Made by a program: the position numbers and the translations under genes. A stretch of DNA of 18,455 nucleotides from an uncultured Mollicutes bacterium. GTDB taxonomy: Bacteria > Bacillota_I > Bacilli_A > Acholeplasmatales > Anaeroplasmataceae. Of this stretch, positions 8,702-15,872 are shown piece by piece (the stretch's first letter is position 1; every line of letters starts with the position of its first letter). The notes below the pieces were generated by a model. That model was not told the origin of the DNA, searched no databases, and saw nothing but the letters and a program-made list of their open reading frames with translations. Location: positions 1 to 18,455 of the forward strand of contig UQFG01000025.1 of the NCBI GenBank assembly GCA_900540175.1, read 5' to 3'.

Positions 8702-9283
8702 ATGGTCAATATTCTTTTTGTCCTGATTTTTATCATCGGTTTTGTCTATGCTGTTTTTGCCGGAAGAGTCGATACGGTTGTAGAAGTATTGCTGTCTACT
8801 CCGAAAGATTCTCTTTTTATTTTTATTGATATTTACGCTCTTTTGATTTTTTGGGGCGGTATGCTTGAAATTTGTAAACAATCGGGTTTGTTGGGACATA
8901 TTACAAGGGCGATGAGTTACGTTCTTCATCCTCTTTTTAAGCGGTTGGATGTAAAAAGCGATGCCATGCAATATATTTCGATGAATTTTGTATCCAATAT
9001 GCTTTCCATGGGGTCGGTGGCAACCCCGTTTGGGTTGAAAGCGATGCAGGAGTTGAACCGTCTCAATCAAAACCAAACCGTCGCTTCCGATGAGATGATT
9101 ACGTTTTTATTGATCAATACTTCCGGACTTTGTTTTTTACCGACAACGCTGATTTCGTTGCGTTCTCAAGCCGGCAGCGATAATCCCGTGGCGATTATTC
9201 CGTATATTATCATTGTTTCATGCATCACGACTGTTTTTTCTATTTTAATGGATATAGGGGTGCGACGTCATGGCAAGCATTAG
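8702..9283 (+). CDS. spmA: Spore maturation protein A (nucleoside-recognition/gate domain membrane protein)
   Basis: Membrane protein that acts with SpmB; in B. subtilis the pair is needed for normal spore-core dehydration. It has 193 residues from ATG 8702 (B. subtilis about 196). Hydrophobic segments lie at about 3-20, 36-55 and 160-185. The family hallmark is present: ISMNFVSNMLSMGSVATPFG followed by LKAMQELN, then the INTSGLCFLPTTLISLR stretch. ATG 8702 is preferred over GTG 8699 because AGGGGGA (8688-8694) is 7 bases from it. The gene overlaps spmB by 14 bases and precedes rluB, the same order as in B. subtilis (spmA-spmB-rluB). dacB, the usual neighbour upstream, is not here. SpmAB homologues also occur in non-sporulating bacteria, so the gene alone does not prove sporulation. 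Confidence 0.93.
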   Translation: MVNILFVLIFIIGFVYAVFAGRVDTVVEVLLSTPKDSLFIFIDIYALLIFWGGMLEICKQSGLLGHITRAMSYVLHPLFKRLDVKSDAMQYISMNFVSNMLSMGSVATPFGLKAMQELNRLNQNQTVASDEMITFLLINTSGLCFLPTTLISLRSQAGSDNPVAIIPYIIIVSCITTVFSILMDIGVRRHGKH

Positions 9284-9767
9284 TTATTATTTTATTGTCG
9301 GGTTTGTTCTTTTGATTTTAATTTATGCTTTTTGTAAAAAAACGAATGTGTACGATGCGTTTATCAGCGGTTGTTTCGATTCGATGAAAGTGGGAATCAG
9401 CATCTTACCGTATCTTCTTTGTATGTATGTGGCGGTGAGTGTTTTTAAGGCAAGCGGTATTTTAAACGATCTTATCAAGGTTCGGCAGATTCCTTCGGAA
9501 CTGTTTATTCAAGGTTTTTTCCGTCCGGCATCGTCCCATGCGTCGCTTTCGATGATGTTATCGATTTTCAGTACGTACGGTCCGGATAGTGCGGTCGGAA
9601 TGGTTTCGTCTATTTTACAAGGCGGCAGCGATACGACCATTTATGTTATGGGACTTTATTTCGGCAGCATCGGAATCAAAAAGACCAGACACGCTTATGC
9701 AGTCGGGTTGTTGTGCGATCTGGTTTGTTTTCTTTGTTGTATCGGTCTTTTACTGCTTTTTTTCTAG
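9270..9767 (+). CDS. spmB: Spore maturation protein B
   Basis: Partner of SpmA, a second gate-domain membrane protein, 165 residues (B. subtilis about 178). Hydrophobic segments occur at about 4-21, 45-65 and 145-165. The signature region is clear at about 83-137: RPASSHASLSMMLSIFSTYG, then PDSAVG, then LQGGSDTTIYVMGLYFGS and IGIKKTRHA. In most homologues the first part reads RPxSGSAS; here it is RPASSHAS, a small change in the gate motif. The start lies inside spmA (14-base overlap), so translation is probably coupled. I see no convincing terminator between spmB and rluB. Confidence 0.93.
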   Translation: MASISYYFIVGFVLLILIYAFCKKTNVYDAFISGCFDSMKVGISILPYLLCMYVAVSVFKASGILNDLIKVRQIPSELFIQGFFRPASSHASLSMMLSIFSTYGPDSAVGMVSSILQGGSDTTIYVMGLYFGSIGIKKTRHAYAVGLLCDLVCFLCCIGLLLLFF

Positions 9768-9800
9768 CGAAAAGCTCGTTAAAAATCCTTACGGTTTTAG

Positions 9801-9829
9801 TTGTAATTTCCTGTATTATTTGGTAGAAT
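9801..9829 (+). promoter_or_regulatory. Promoter of rluB
   Basis: TTGTAA at 9801-9806, 17-bp spacer, TAGAAT at 9824-9829, with an extended -10 TG at 9821-9822. The predicted transcription start near 9836 would leave only about 10 bases of leader before the GTG at 9847. Confidence 0.7.
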
Positions 9830-9846
9830 AGTTAACGGTGATTGTC

Positions 9847-10578
9847 GTGGATGATAATAAAGAAAGACTGCAAAAGGTCATGGCAGCTTCCGGAGTTGCC
9901 TCAAGAAGAAAATGTGAAGACTTGATTCAGCAAGGAAGAGTTTTTGTCAACGGTATTCAAGTTACGGAACTTGGGACAAAGATCGGCCGAAAAGATCAGG
10001 TGGAAGTAGACGGAAAAATACTGACCAGAGAAAATCCGGTTTATTTTGTCATGTATAAACCGACCGGTTATTTAACGGCGGTCAGCGATCCGCTCAACCG
10101 TCGGACGGTAATGGATCTGTTGGCTCAGGATCTAAAGAAGAAAGTTCGGCTTTTTCCGATCGGACGGTTGGATTACGATACGTCCGGCGTTTTGCTTTTG
10201 ACCAATGACGGGGAACTGTCGTACCGATTGACGCGTTCGGCCAAAGAAATCGAAAAAAAATATCAGGTTCGTGTGGAAGGACTGATCGATCAAAAAGCGG
10301 TCAATCAATTGATGAAAGGCATTGAACTGGATGGAATTTTAACCAAACGGGCTCAGGTGGAAATCCTTTCGCTGGATAAGAAAAACCGGTCCAGTTTGAT
10401 TATGCTGACTATTACCGAAGGCCGAAACCGTCAAGTCAGAAGGATGTGCGAAGCCATCGGTTATCCGGTTAAGAAACTCAAACGCATCTCGTTTGGCGGC
10501 GTTACGTTAGATGGTCTTTCGGTCGGCGAATACCGGCCTTTGAAACCACATGAAGTAAAAGTTCTTTACAGTTTATAA
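9847..10578 (+). CDS. rluB: 23S rRNA pseudouridine synthase (RluB/RsuA family)
   Basis: Isomerises a uridine to pseudouridine in ribosomal RNA during large-subunit maturation. An N-terminal S4 RNA-binding domain (about 3-60: ERLQKVMAASGVASRRKCED) is followed by the catalytic domain. This carries the MYKPTGYLT stretch, the catalytic Asp of GRLDYDTSGVLLLTNDG (about D109), and the EGRNRQVRRM motif near 195. The start is set at GTG 9847, giving 243 residues: GGTGAT at 9837-9842 pairs with the 16S rRNA tail, and the upstream GTG 9838 lies inside that element. It sits after spmAB as in B. subtilis but has its own promoter. RluB is favoured over RsuA by this context; the target position is inferred. 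Confidence 0.92.
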   Translation: MDDNKERLQKVMAASGVASRRKCEDLIQQGRVFVNGIQVTELGTKIGRKDQVEVDGKILTRENPVYFVMYKPTGYLTAVSDPLNRRTVMDLLAQDLKKKVRLFPIGRLDYDTSGVLLLTNDGELSYRLTRSAKEIEKKYQVRVEGLIDQKAVNQLMKGIELDGILTKRAQVEILSLDKKNRSSLIMLTITEGRNRQVRRMCEAIGYPVKKLKRISFGGVTLDGLSVGEYRPLKPHEVKVLYSL

Positions 10579-10582
10579 AAAA

Positions 10583-10611
10583 TTGAAATCAAGAACAAAA
10601 CATGATATAAT
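10583..10611 (+). promoter_or_regulatory. Strong promoter of cmk-rpsA-der-gpsA(-spoVIF)
   Basis: TTGAAA at 10583-10588, 17-bp spacer, perfect TATAAT at 10606-10611, and extended -10 TG at 10603-10604. AAGAAGAGG at 10622-10630 then gives a Shine-Dalgarno site 6 bases before the ATG at 10637. Confidence 0.88.
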
Positions 10612-10636
10612 CATTAAAGATAAGAAGAGGTAAAAC

Positions 10637-12661
10637 ATGAAAAATTTTGTTGTTGCGCTCGATGGTCCGGCAGGCAGCGGGAAATCGTCTATCTCAAAGA
10701 TGGTTGCGGATCGATTGGGGTTTGTTCATATCGATACCGGGGCGATGTATCGGGCAGTTACTTTGGAGGCCCTAAGAAGAAACATTGATCTGGAAAAGGA
10801 AGAAGACTATACGTTTTTAGATCAAACAACGATCCTTTATCAAGATAACACCATTTATTTAAACGGTGAGAATGTCAGTGATGCGATTCGTTCCAAAGAA
10901 GTGACCGCCGCGGTTTCTACGGCTTGTAAATTCAAAACCGTCCGCGACCGAATGGTCGACTATCAACGAAAATCCGCTTCGACCGGTAAAATCTTAATGG
11001 ATGGCCGCGATATCGGAACGGTTGTTTTGCCGAATGCCGACGTAAAGATTTTTTTGACGGCCTCTCCTGAGGTAAGAGCCAAACGGCGTTATGACGAACT
11101 AGTTGCCAAAGGACAGGAAGTTCTTTACGAAGATGTATTAAACGATATCCTGATTCGGGATAAGAAAGATTCCAGTCGCGAAATCGCTCCTTTGAAAAAA
11201 GCCGATGATGCGATTTTATTGGACAGCAGCAACTTGTCTAAAGAAGAAGTATGCGATGCGATTGCAACGATCATAAATGAGAGGTTAGAAAAGATGGAAG
11301 ATTTTAAAATGGAAGATTTAACATTGCCGAAAGAATTAAAAGTAAAAGATGTTGTGGAAGGAACGGTTGTTCAAGTCGAAGATAAAACGATTTATTTGGA
11401 CATCCACAATTTTACGGAAGGCAAAATGCATTTAGAGCATTACAGCAAAGACGCTTTGGAAAGTTTTGAAGGTGTTGTTCACGTCGGAGATGTGATTCGG
11501 TGTGAAGTAGCGAAAATCACCGATGATTCCATTTATTTATCGCGTTTGAATCAACTGCAAGCCGAAGCATTCCAACAAGTGGTGGCGGCAAAAGAGAACA
11601 ATGAACCGATTCAAGTTAGCGTGCGTAAAGAAATTCCTCATAAAGGATATCAAGTGGACTATATGGGCAATACGCTGTTTTTACCGATGAGTCAGGCACC
11701 CCATCACAAACTAAAGAACCATGATTTGCTTACGGTTCGTGTTTTGGAAGTTAATTTGAAACAGAAAAGTGCTGTCGTATCGCGTAGAGTCATTGAACAG
11801 GAAGAATATGCGTTAGCCAAAGAAAAAGAATACGAAGCCATTTCCGAAGGGGATATTTTAAAAGGAACGGTTGTCAAAATTGAAAATTTCGGGGCTTTTA
11901 TCCGTTTTCAGTATAATCAAGGACTTCTTCGGATCAATCAAGTGGCCCATACATTTACCAATGATATTCACACGTTGTTAAAAGAAGGCGATGAAATCGA
12001 GGTAAAAGTGATTTCCAAACAAAACAATAAATTGCTTTTATCCAGAAAAGCATTGCTTTCCACCCCGTATGAAGCCTATGTTCAATCCGTGAAAGTCGGA
12101 CAAACCGTCAAAGGACGCATCAGCAATAAATTGCCGTTCGGTCTGCTGATCGAATTGGCTCCGAATGTCAAAGGGTTATTGCATTCTTCTGAATATTCGC
12201 ATAACCCCAATGACAATTACAACGATTATGTCAAAATCGGCGATGAAGTGGAAGTGGCGATTTTGGCACTAGATCCGGAAAAAGAAAAAATATCGCTTTC
12301 TCGGAAAGCCTTGATGGACAATCCTTGGAAACGCGTTCATGCGAAGGTGGGCGATGTGGTAGACGGTGTCGTTTCCGAAATCACGGATTCCGGACTGATC
12401 ATCGATACGCTTGGTGTCGAAGGATTCGTTCCTGCTTCCGAAACGTTGACGGAAAGTCAAAACGGTCATTTTAAAGACTATTTCGATGTATCGGATCCGG
12501 TTCAGGCGGAAATTATGGAAATCAAACCGGAAGAATGGCGTTTGAAATTATCCATTCGGCGTTTAAAAGAAAAACAGGAACGTCAGTCGTATGAAAAATA
12601 TTTGAAAAACGAAGAAGTAACTGTAACGATCGGGGATCGTTTCAAAGATATTTTAAAATAA
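10637..12661 (+). CDS. cmk-rpsA: Bifunctional cytidylate kinase / ribosomal protein S1-like fusion
   Basis: Residues 1 to about 218 are cytidylate kinase, which phosphorylates CMP/dCMP with ATP: P-loop GPAGSGKSS (10-18), HIDTGAMYR (31-39), MDGRDIGT (121-128) and DKKDSSRE (175-182). From about 236 there are five S1 RNA-binding repeats (about 236-304, 320-384, 404-471, 486-557 and 570-643), as in S1-type proteins that help bring mRNA to the 30S ribosome. In most Bacillota cmk and rpsA/ypfD are neighbouring separate genes; here they form one 674-residue frame. An in-frame ATG at 11294 (M220), 9 bases after GAGAGG, falls exactly at the domain boundary and could yield a free S1 protein. S1 repeats 1 and 2 look more diverged than 3-5. 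der follows after 31 bases. Confidence 0.94.
   Translation: MKNFVVALDGPAGSGKSSISKMVADRLGFVHIDTGAMYRAVTLEALRRNIDLEKEEDYTFLDQTTILYQDNTIYLNGENVSDAIRSKEVTAAVSTACKFKTVRDRMVDYQRKSASTGKILMDGRDIGTVVLPNADVKIFLTASPEVRAKRRYDELVAKGQEVLYEDVLNDILIRDKKDSSREIAPLKKADDAILLDSSNLSKEEVCDAIATIINERLEKMEDFKMEDLTLPKELKVKDVVEGTVVQVEDKTIYLDIHNFTEGKMHLEHYSKDALESFEGVVHVGDVIRCEVAKITDDSIYLSRLNQLQAEAFQQVVAAKENNEPIQVSVRKEIPHKGYQVDYMGNTLFLPMSQAPHHKLKNHDLLTVRVLEVNLKQKSAVVSRRVIEQEEYALAKEKEYEAISEGDILKGTVVKIENFGAFIRFQYNQGLLRINQVAHTFTNDIHTLLKEGDEIEVKVISKQNNKLLLSRKALLSTPYEAYVQSVKVGQTVKGRISNKLPFGLLIELAPNVKGLLHSSEYSHNPNDNYNDYVKIGDEVEVAILALDPEKEKISLSRKALMDNPWKRVHAKVGDVVDGVVSEITDSGLIIDTLGVEGFVPASETLTESQNGHFKDYFDVSDPVQAEIMEIKPEEWRLKLSIRRLKEKQERQSYEKYLKNEEVTVTIGDRFKDILK
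11279..11296 (+). promoter_or_regulatory. Possible internal ribosome binding site and start inside cmk-rpsA
   Basis: GAGAGG at 11279-11284 lies 9 bases before an in-frame ATG at 11294, exactly at the kinase/S1 junction. Stops occur nearby in both other frames (TAA 11274, TGA 11278, TAG 11286), as expected of a former intergenic junction. This could produce a 455-residue S1 protein alongside the fusion. Inferred; it could also be a relic. Confidence 0.4.
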
Positions 12662-12692
12662 AAAGTCAGTTTCATTATTGGTGGTGAATAAT

Positions 12693-13997
12693 ATGTTACC
12701 GAAAGTAGCAATCGTAGGCCGACCCAATGTCGGAAAATCGACCCTTTTCAATCGCTTGATTGGTGAAAGATTATCCATTACTGATAATCAACCGGGGGTC
12801 ACTCGAGATCGGATTTACGCAAAAGGAAGTTGGTTATCAAAGGAATTTTCTTTGATCGATACAGGCGGAATTGAATTGGGAGATGCCCCCTTTTTGACAG
12901 AAATCAAAGCCCAAGCCGAAATCGCCATGGAAGAAGCGGATGTCATTGTTTTTGTGGTAGATTGTCGAAGCGGGGTAACCGATGACGACAATTATATTGC
13001 CAAATTGCTGTATCGAAGTAAAAAACCGGTGCTGTTAGCCGTAAATAAAGTCGATGATCAAAAGTTTAAAGACAACATTTATGAGTTTTATTCGCTTGGT
13101 TTCGGGGATCCGATTCCCATTTCCTCTTCCCATGGGATCGGAACGGGAAATTTGTTGGATGCCATTATTGAAAAATTTCCGGCGAAAACAGAAGAAGAGC
13201 GTGAAGAAGTCATCCGTTTTGCGTTAGTAGGACGTCCGAATGTCGGAAAATCGTCGCTGACCAATGCGCTGTTAAACGATAATCGGGTCATCGTATCCCC
13301 GGTTGCCGGAACGACCAGAGATACGATCGATACGAAATTTAAAGTATCGGGGGACGATTATGTCGTCATTGATACAGCCGGATTACGCAAGCGCGGGAAA
13401 ATTTACGAGAATGTCGAAAAATACGCTACCATCCGAAGTTTGGATGCCATTGGAAGAAGCGATGTGGTTTTATTGTTGCTGGATGCTTCAACGGGCGTCA
13501 TGGAACAAGATACGCATGTCGGTCAGTACATTGAAGAATACCGCAGACCGTGTATCATCGTTGTCAACAAATGGGATTTGGTCGATAAAGATTCCAAGAC
13601 GATGAATCGTTTTACCGAAGACATTCGTCAGGCATTTAAATACTTGGATTATGCGCCGATTGTTTTTTTATCGGCTCTTGAAAACAAACGGATTCATACG
13701 CTTTTTCCGTCGATTAAGCAAGCCTATGAAGCCAATCACAGACGGATAGCCACTTCGGTTTTAAACGATGTGGTCAATGATGCGGTTGCCATGTTTCCAC
13801 CCAGTGAATTCAATGGCGGGAAGATTAAAATTTATTATTCTTCGCAAGTTGGAGTCGAACCGCCGACGTTTGCTTTTTTCGTCAATGATCCTAAGTTTTT
13901 GCATTTTTCGTATCATCGATATTTGGAAAACCAAATTCGAAAAAATTTTGATTTTTTTGGAACCCCTATCAAATTTGAATTCAGAAAGCGTGATTAA
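12693..13997 (+). CDS. der: Ribosome-assembly GTPase Der (EngA)
   Basis: Essential GTPase with two G domains, involved in 50S subunit assembly. Numbered from ATG 12693 (434 residues; B. subtilis 436): the first G domain has GRPNVGKST (9-17), DTGG (56-59) and NKVD (118-121); the second has GRPNVGKSS (180-188), DTAG (227-230) and NKWD (292-295). A KH-like C-terminal domain follows from about 350. ATG 12693 is preferred over the upstream TTG 12678, because the GGTGGTGA element (12680-12687) sits 5 bases before it and homologues start shortly before the P-loop. Its stop overlaps the gpsA start (TAATG), implying coupled translation. Confidence 0.96.
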   Translation: MLPKVAIVGRPNVGKSTLFNRLIGERLSITDNQPGVTRDRIYAKGSWLSKEFSLIDTGGIELGDAPFLTEIKAQAEIAMEEADVIVFVVDCRSGVTDDDNYIAKLLYRSKKPVLLAVNKVDDQKFKDNIYEFYSLGFGDPIPISSSHGIGTGNLLDAIIEKFPAKTEEEREEVIRFALVGRPNVGKSSLTNALLNDNRVIVSPVAGTTRDTIDTKFKVSGDDYVVIDTAGLRKRGKIYENVEKYATIRSLDAIGRSDVVLLLLDASTGVMEQDTHVGQYIEEYRRPCIIVVNKWDLVDKDSKTMNRFTEDIRQAFKYLDYAPIVFLSALENKRIHTLFPSIKQAYEANHRRIATSVLNDVVNDAVAMFPPSEFNGGKIKIYYSSQVGVEPPTFAFFVNDPKFLHFSYHRYLENQIRKNFDFFGTPIKFEFRKRD

Positions 13998-15001
13998 TGA
14001 TGAACATTTCCATTATCGGCGGCGGTGCCTGGGGAACGACGCTGGCTCAAGTATTAGCAGACAACAATCATAACGTATTGATTCGCGATATCAATCCGCT
14101 TTTCGTTGATTTAATCAACGAAAAACATACGCATCCTTTTTTTGAAACGATTCTTCCCGGTTCGATTTCTGCAACATTGGATTTGAAAAAGACCGTTGAT
14201 TTTTCGGATGTGATTGTTTTGTGTGTGGCCACGAAATTCACCAGAGGCGTTTTGGAAGAAATCAATGGCTTGGCAACCACACCGAAACTTTTTGTCAACG
14301 TCAGCAAAGGCATCGAACCGCAGACGTCGTACTGTGTCAGTCAAATCGTCGATGAAGTCATCGATGCCAAAAAGAAAAAAGGGTATGTGATTTTATCCGG
14401 TCCTTCCCATGCGGAAGAACTGATTTTAAGAAAATTGACTTCGTTGGTATCGGCCTCGCGTTGTCGCGACGATGCGTTGTTCGTTCAAAAACTATTTGCC
14501 AATGAGGCTTATTTACGGATTTACACCTCAGAAGATGTCATCGGTGTGGAAACAGGCGGATCCATTAAAAATGCCATTGCGATTGTGTCCGGTGTTGCTT
14601 ACGGAATGGGACTTGGAGAAAATGCCAGAGCGGTATTGATAACCAGAGGAATTCGGGAAATCGTAATGATCGTGGAAGCCTTAGGCGGAAAAAAAGAAAC
14701 GGCTTACGGACTTTCCGGAATCGGTGATTTAATTGTAACGGCCTCTTCCTTCAATTCGAGAAATTTTCAATGCGGTTTGAAAATCGGCCAAGGGATGTCG
14801 GTTCAAGATGCGCTGGATTCAATGACGCAAACGGTCGAAGGGATCAAGACCATTACGGCGGCTTATGAAATCGGTCAAAAATATCATTTGGAATTGCCGA
14901 TCATCCGCAGTGCTTATGAAGTTGTAGAAGGAAAGATTTCCGCTTCGGAAGCGCTCCAAAAATTATTAAGCAGAAGTTTGAAAGATGAAAATATTTTGTA
15001 A
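13997..15001 (+). CDS. gpsA: NAD(P)-dependent glycerol-3-phosphate dehydrogenase
   Basis: Reduces dihydroxyacetone phosphate to sn-glycerol 3-phosphate, the backbone precursor of phospholipids. The 334 residues fit the family. The Rossmann motif IIGGGAWGTTLA is at 6-17; VSKGIE at 102-107 and SGPSHAEEL at 134-142 are conserved. K191 in ETGGSIKNAIA is the expected catalytic lysine. GLSGIGDL with NSRN (238-256) forms the substrate-binding region. Two adjacent ATGs (13997 and 14000) are possible; neither has a clear Shine-Dalgarno site, and the first overlaps the der stop, so coupling is likely. der-gpsA adjacency is also found in B. subtilis. Confidence 0.96.
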   Translation: MMNISIIGGGAWGTTLAQVLADNNHNVLIRDINPLFVDLINEKHTHPFFETILPGSISATLDLKKTVDFSDVIVLCVATKFTRGVLEEINGLATTPKLFVNVSKGIEPQTSYCVSQIVDEVIDAKKKKGYVILSGPSHAEELILRKLTSLVSASRCRDDALFVQKLFANEAYLRIYTSEDVIGVETGGSIKNAIAIVSGVAYGMGLGENARAVLITRGIREIVMIVEALGGKKETAYGLSGIGDLIVTASSFNSRNFQCGLKIGQGMSVQDALDSMTQTVEGIKTITAAYEIGQKYHLELPIIRSAYEVVEGKISASEALQKLLSRSLKDENIL

Positions 15002-15019
15002 ATTCCGTTCTTTGTCCTG

Positions 15020-15027
15020 CATATAGT
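15020..15027 (+). promoter_or_regulatory. Possible mother-cell sigma (SigE/SigK-like) -10 element before the spoVIF-like gene
   Basis: CATATAGT at 15020-15027 matches the SigE -10 pattern CATACANT at all but one fixed position and also resembles SigK CATANNNTA. A weak -35-like AAATT lies at 15000-15004, 15 bases upstream. It sits in the 45-base gap before the gene. Suggestive only; read-through from gpsA is the alternative. Confidence 0.25.
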
Positions 15028-15046
15028 GAAGGTGGGAGGTCTTTGA

Positions 15047-15289
15047 ATGGATTTTAAAACGATTATTGACTTAATATCCAAATCAAACATCGATAAAGAA
15101 GCGATGTATGAGTTGGTTAAGGAAGCCTCAAGTATGGATTTGAACAACGAGGATAACTTAAGGAGTATTATTCGGAAAGGTTGTTCTTTAGCGGATAAAG
15201 ATATCTCTTCATCTCAAGAAGATCGAATCATTCAACTATTGAAAGATAAAGGGATCACACCGGATTTATTCTCCTTATTAACGAAATAA
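15047..15289 (+). CDS. SpoVIF-like small sporulation protein (stage VI sporulation protein F family)
   Basis: An 80-residue, acidic/basic, helical soluble protein without a signal peptide or membrane segment. Its layout matches the SpoVIF/YjcC family as I know it: a short amphipathic start (IIDLISKSNIDKEAMYELV), a middle segment LNNEDNLRSIIRKGCSLADK, the conserved 'D(I/V)S…(Q/K)EDRI(I/V)' segment, and an ending of the form I(T/P)xDLxxL. In B. subtilis SpoVIF is a mother-cell protein needed for proper late coat assembly. GGGAGG (15034-15039) is 7 bases before the ATG. It follows gpsA by 45 bases and is followed by a terminator. A generic small helical protein is the alternative. Confidence 0.72.
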   Translation: MDFKTIIDLISKSNIDKEAMYELVKEASSMDLNNEDNLRSIIRKGCSLADKDISSSQEDRIIQLLKDKGITPDLFSLLTK

Positions 15290-15300
15290 CGGTTTATTGG

Positions 15301-15327
15301 AAAGTCGGTTTTTGCAATCGACTTTTT
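15301..15327 (+). terminator. Terminator after the spoVIF-like gene
   Basis: AAAGTCG at 15301-15307 pairs with CGACTTT at 15319-15325, extended inward by G-T, T-A and T-A pairs; 5-base loop, then T-rich sequence. It closes the cmk-rpsA to spoVIF transcription unit. Confidence 0.8.
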
Positions 15328-15366
15328 ATTGATTTTTTGATTGTGTAAAGATTTTTGATTTTATTC

Positions 15367-15395
15367 TTGTTTCTTTTTTATCTTTGTGGTATAAT
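15367..15395 (+). promoter_or_regulatory. Promoter of the tRNA-Ser/tRNA-Thr unit
   Basis: TTGTTT at 15367-15372, 17-bp spacer, perfect TATAAT at 15390-15395 with extended -10 TG at 15387-15388. It lies 14 bases before the tRNA-Ser 5' end. Confidence 0.8.
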
Positions 15396-15408
15396 CGTAA
15401 TGCTTTAT

Positions 15409-15499
15409 GGAAGAGTACCCAAGAGGCTGAAGGGGCTGGCTTGGAAAGCTAGTAGATCGGTAACACGGTGCAGGGGTTCGAATCCCCTCTCTTCCGCCA
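15409..15499 (+). tRNA. tRNA-Ser (anticodon GGA)
   Basis: Acceptor stem GGAAGAG (15409-15415) pairs with CTCTTCC (15489-15495). The anticodon loop TTGGAAA carries GGA at 15443-15445. A long variable arm typical of class II tRNAs is present, then GGTTCGAATCC in the T arm, discriminator G and an encoded CCA (15497-15499). Confidence 0.96.
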
Positions 15500-15505
15500 G
15501 CATCT

Positions 15506-15581
15506 GCCGAAATAGCTTAGTTGGTAGAGCAACGCACTCGTAACGCGTAGGTCGTAGGTTCGAGTCCTATTTTCGGCACCA
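15506..15581 (+). tRNA. tRNA-Thr (anticodon CGT)
   Basis: Acceptor GCCGAAA (15506-15512) pairs with TTTCGGC (15571-15577). The D loop contains TTGGTAGAGC, the anticodon CGT is at 15539-15541, the T arm contains GGTTCGAGTCC, and CCA is encoded (15579-15581). It closely resembles E. coli tRNA-Thr(CGU). The 3' end lies next to the accessory region and is a plausible integration target. Confidence 0.96.
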
Positions 15582-15592
15582 TTTAAAAATGT

Positions 15593-15637
15593 AAAGTCTA
15601 AAATATGTTGATATTTCAATGTATTTTGGACTTTTTT
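15593..15637 (+). terminator. Terminator of the tRNA unit
   Basis: Arms 15593-15605 and 15622-15634 form a 13-bp stem with one G-U pair; an inner TTGA/TCAA can also pair. A T run follows at 15632-15637. Confidence 0.85.
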
Positions 15638-15658
15638 ATTTTATTGAAAATAATCAGT

Positions 15659-15680
15659 GATATACTTTTGATATACTTTT
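15659..15680 (+). repeat. 11-bp tandem direct repeat
   Basis: GATATACTTTT occurs twice without a gap, at 15659-15669 and 15670-15680. It may be a decayed iteron or binding site, or chance in AT-rich DNA. Confidence 0.6.
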
Positions 15681-15872
15681 AATTTTTTTGTGTTTAATTT
15701 TATACTAGTGATACAAAGCAAAATGCTAAAATATCACTCTTTTTTTATATTTTGGACTTAAAATTGATGTTTTTTCTTGATTTTTAAGGGTTTGAACTCT
15801 TAACTTATCTCAAATTCTGGTACTCCAAATTAGAGGGGTTGTAGGGGAGTTCCGATCTGTAAAAAAGTTGGG

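Noticed and set aside
9768..9800. Terminator between spmB and rluB
   Set aside because: The only hairpin found is short and mismatched with no T run.
15355..15543. Open frame of 62 residues across the tRNA genes
   Set aside because: It overlaps two clear tRNAs and their promoter; it is a by-product of tRNA sequence.
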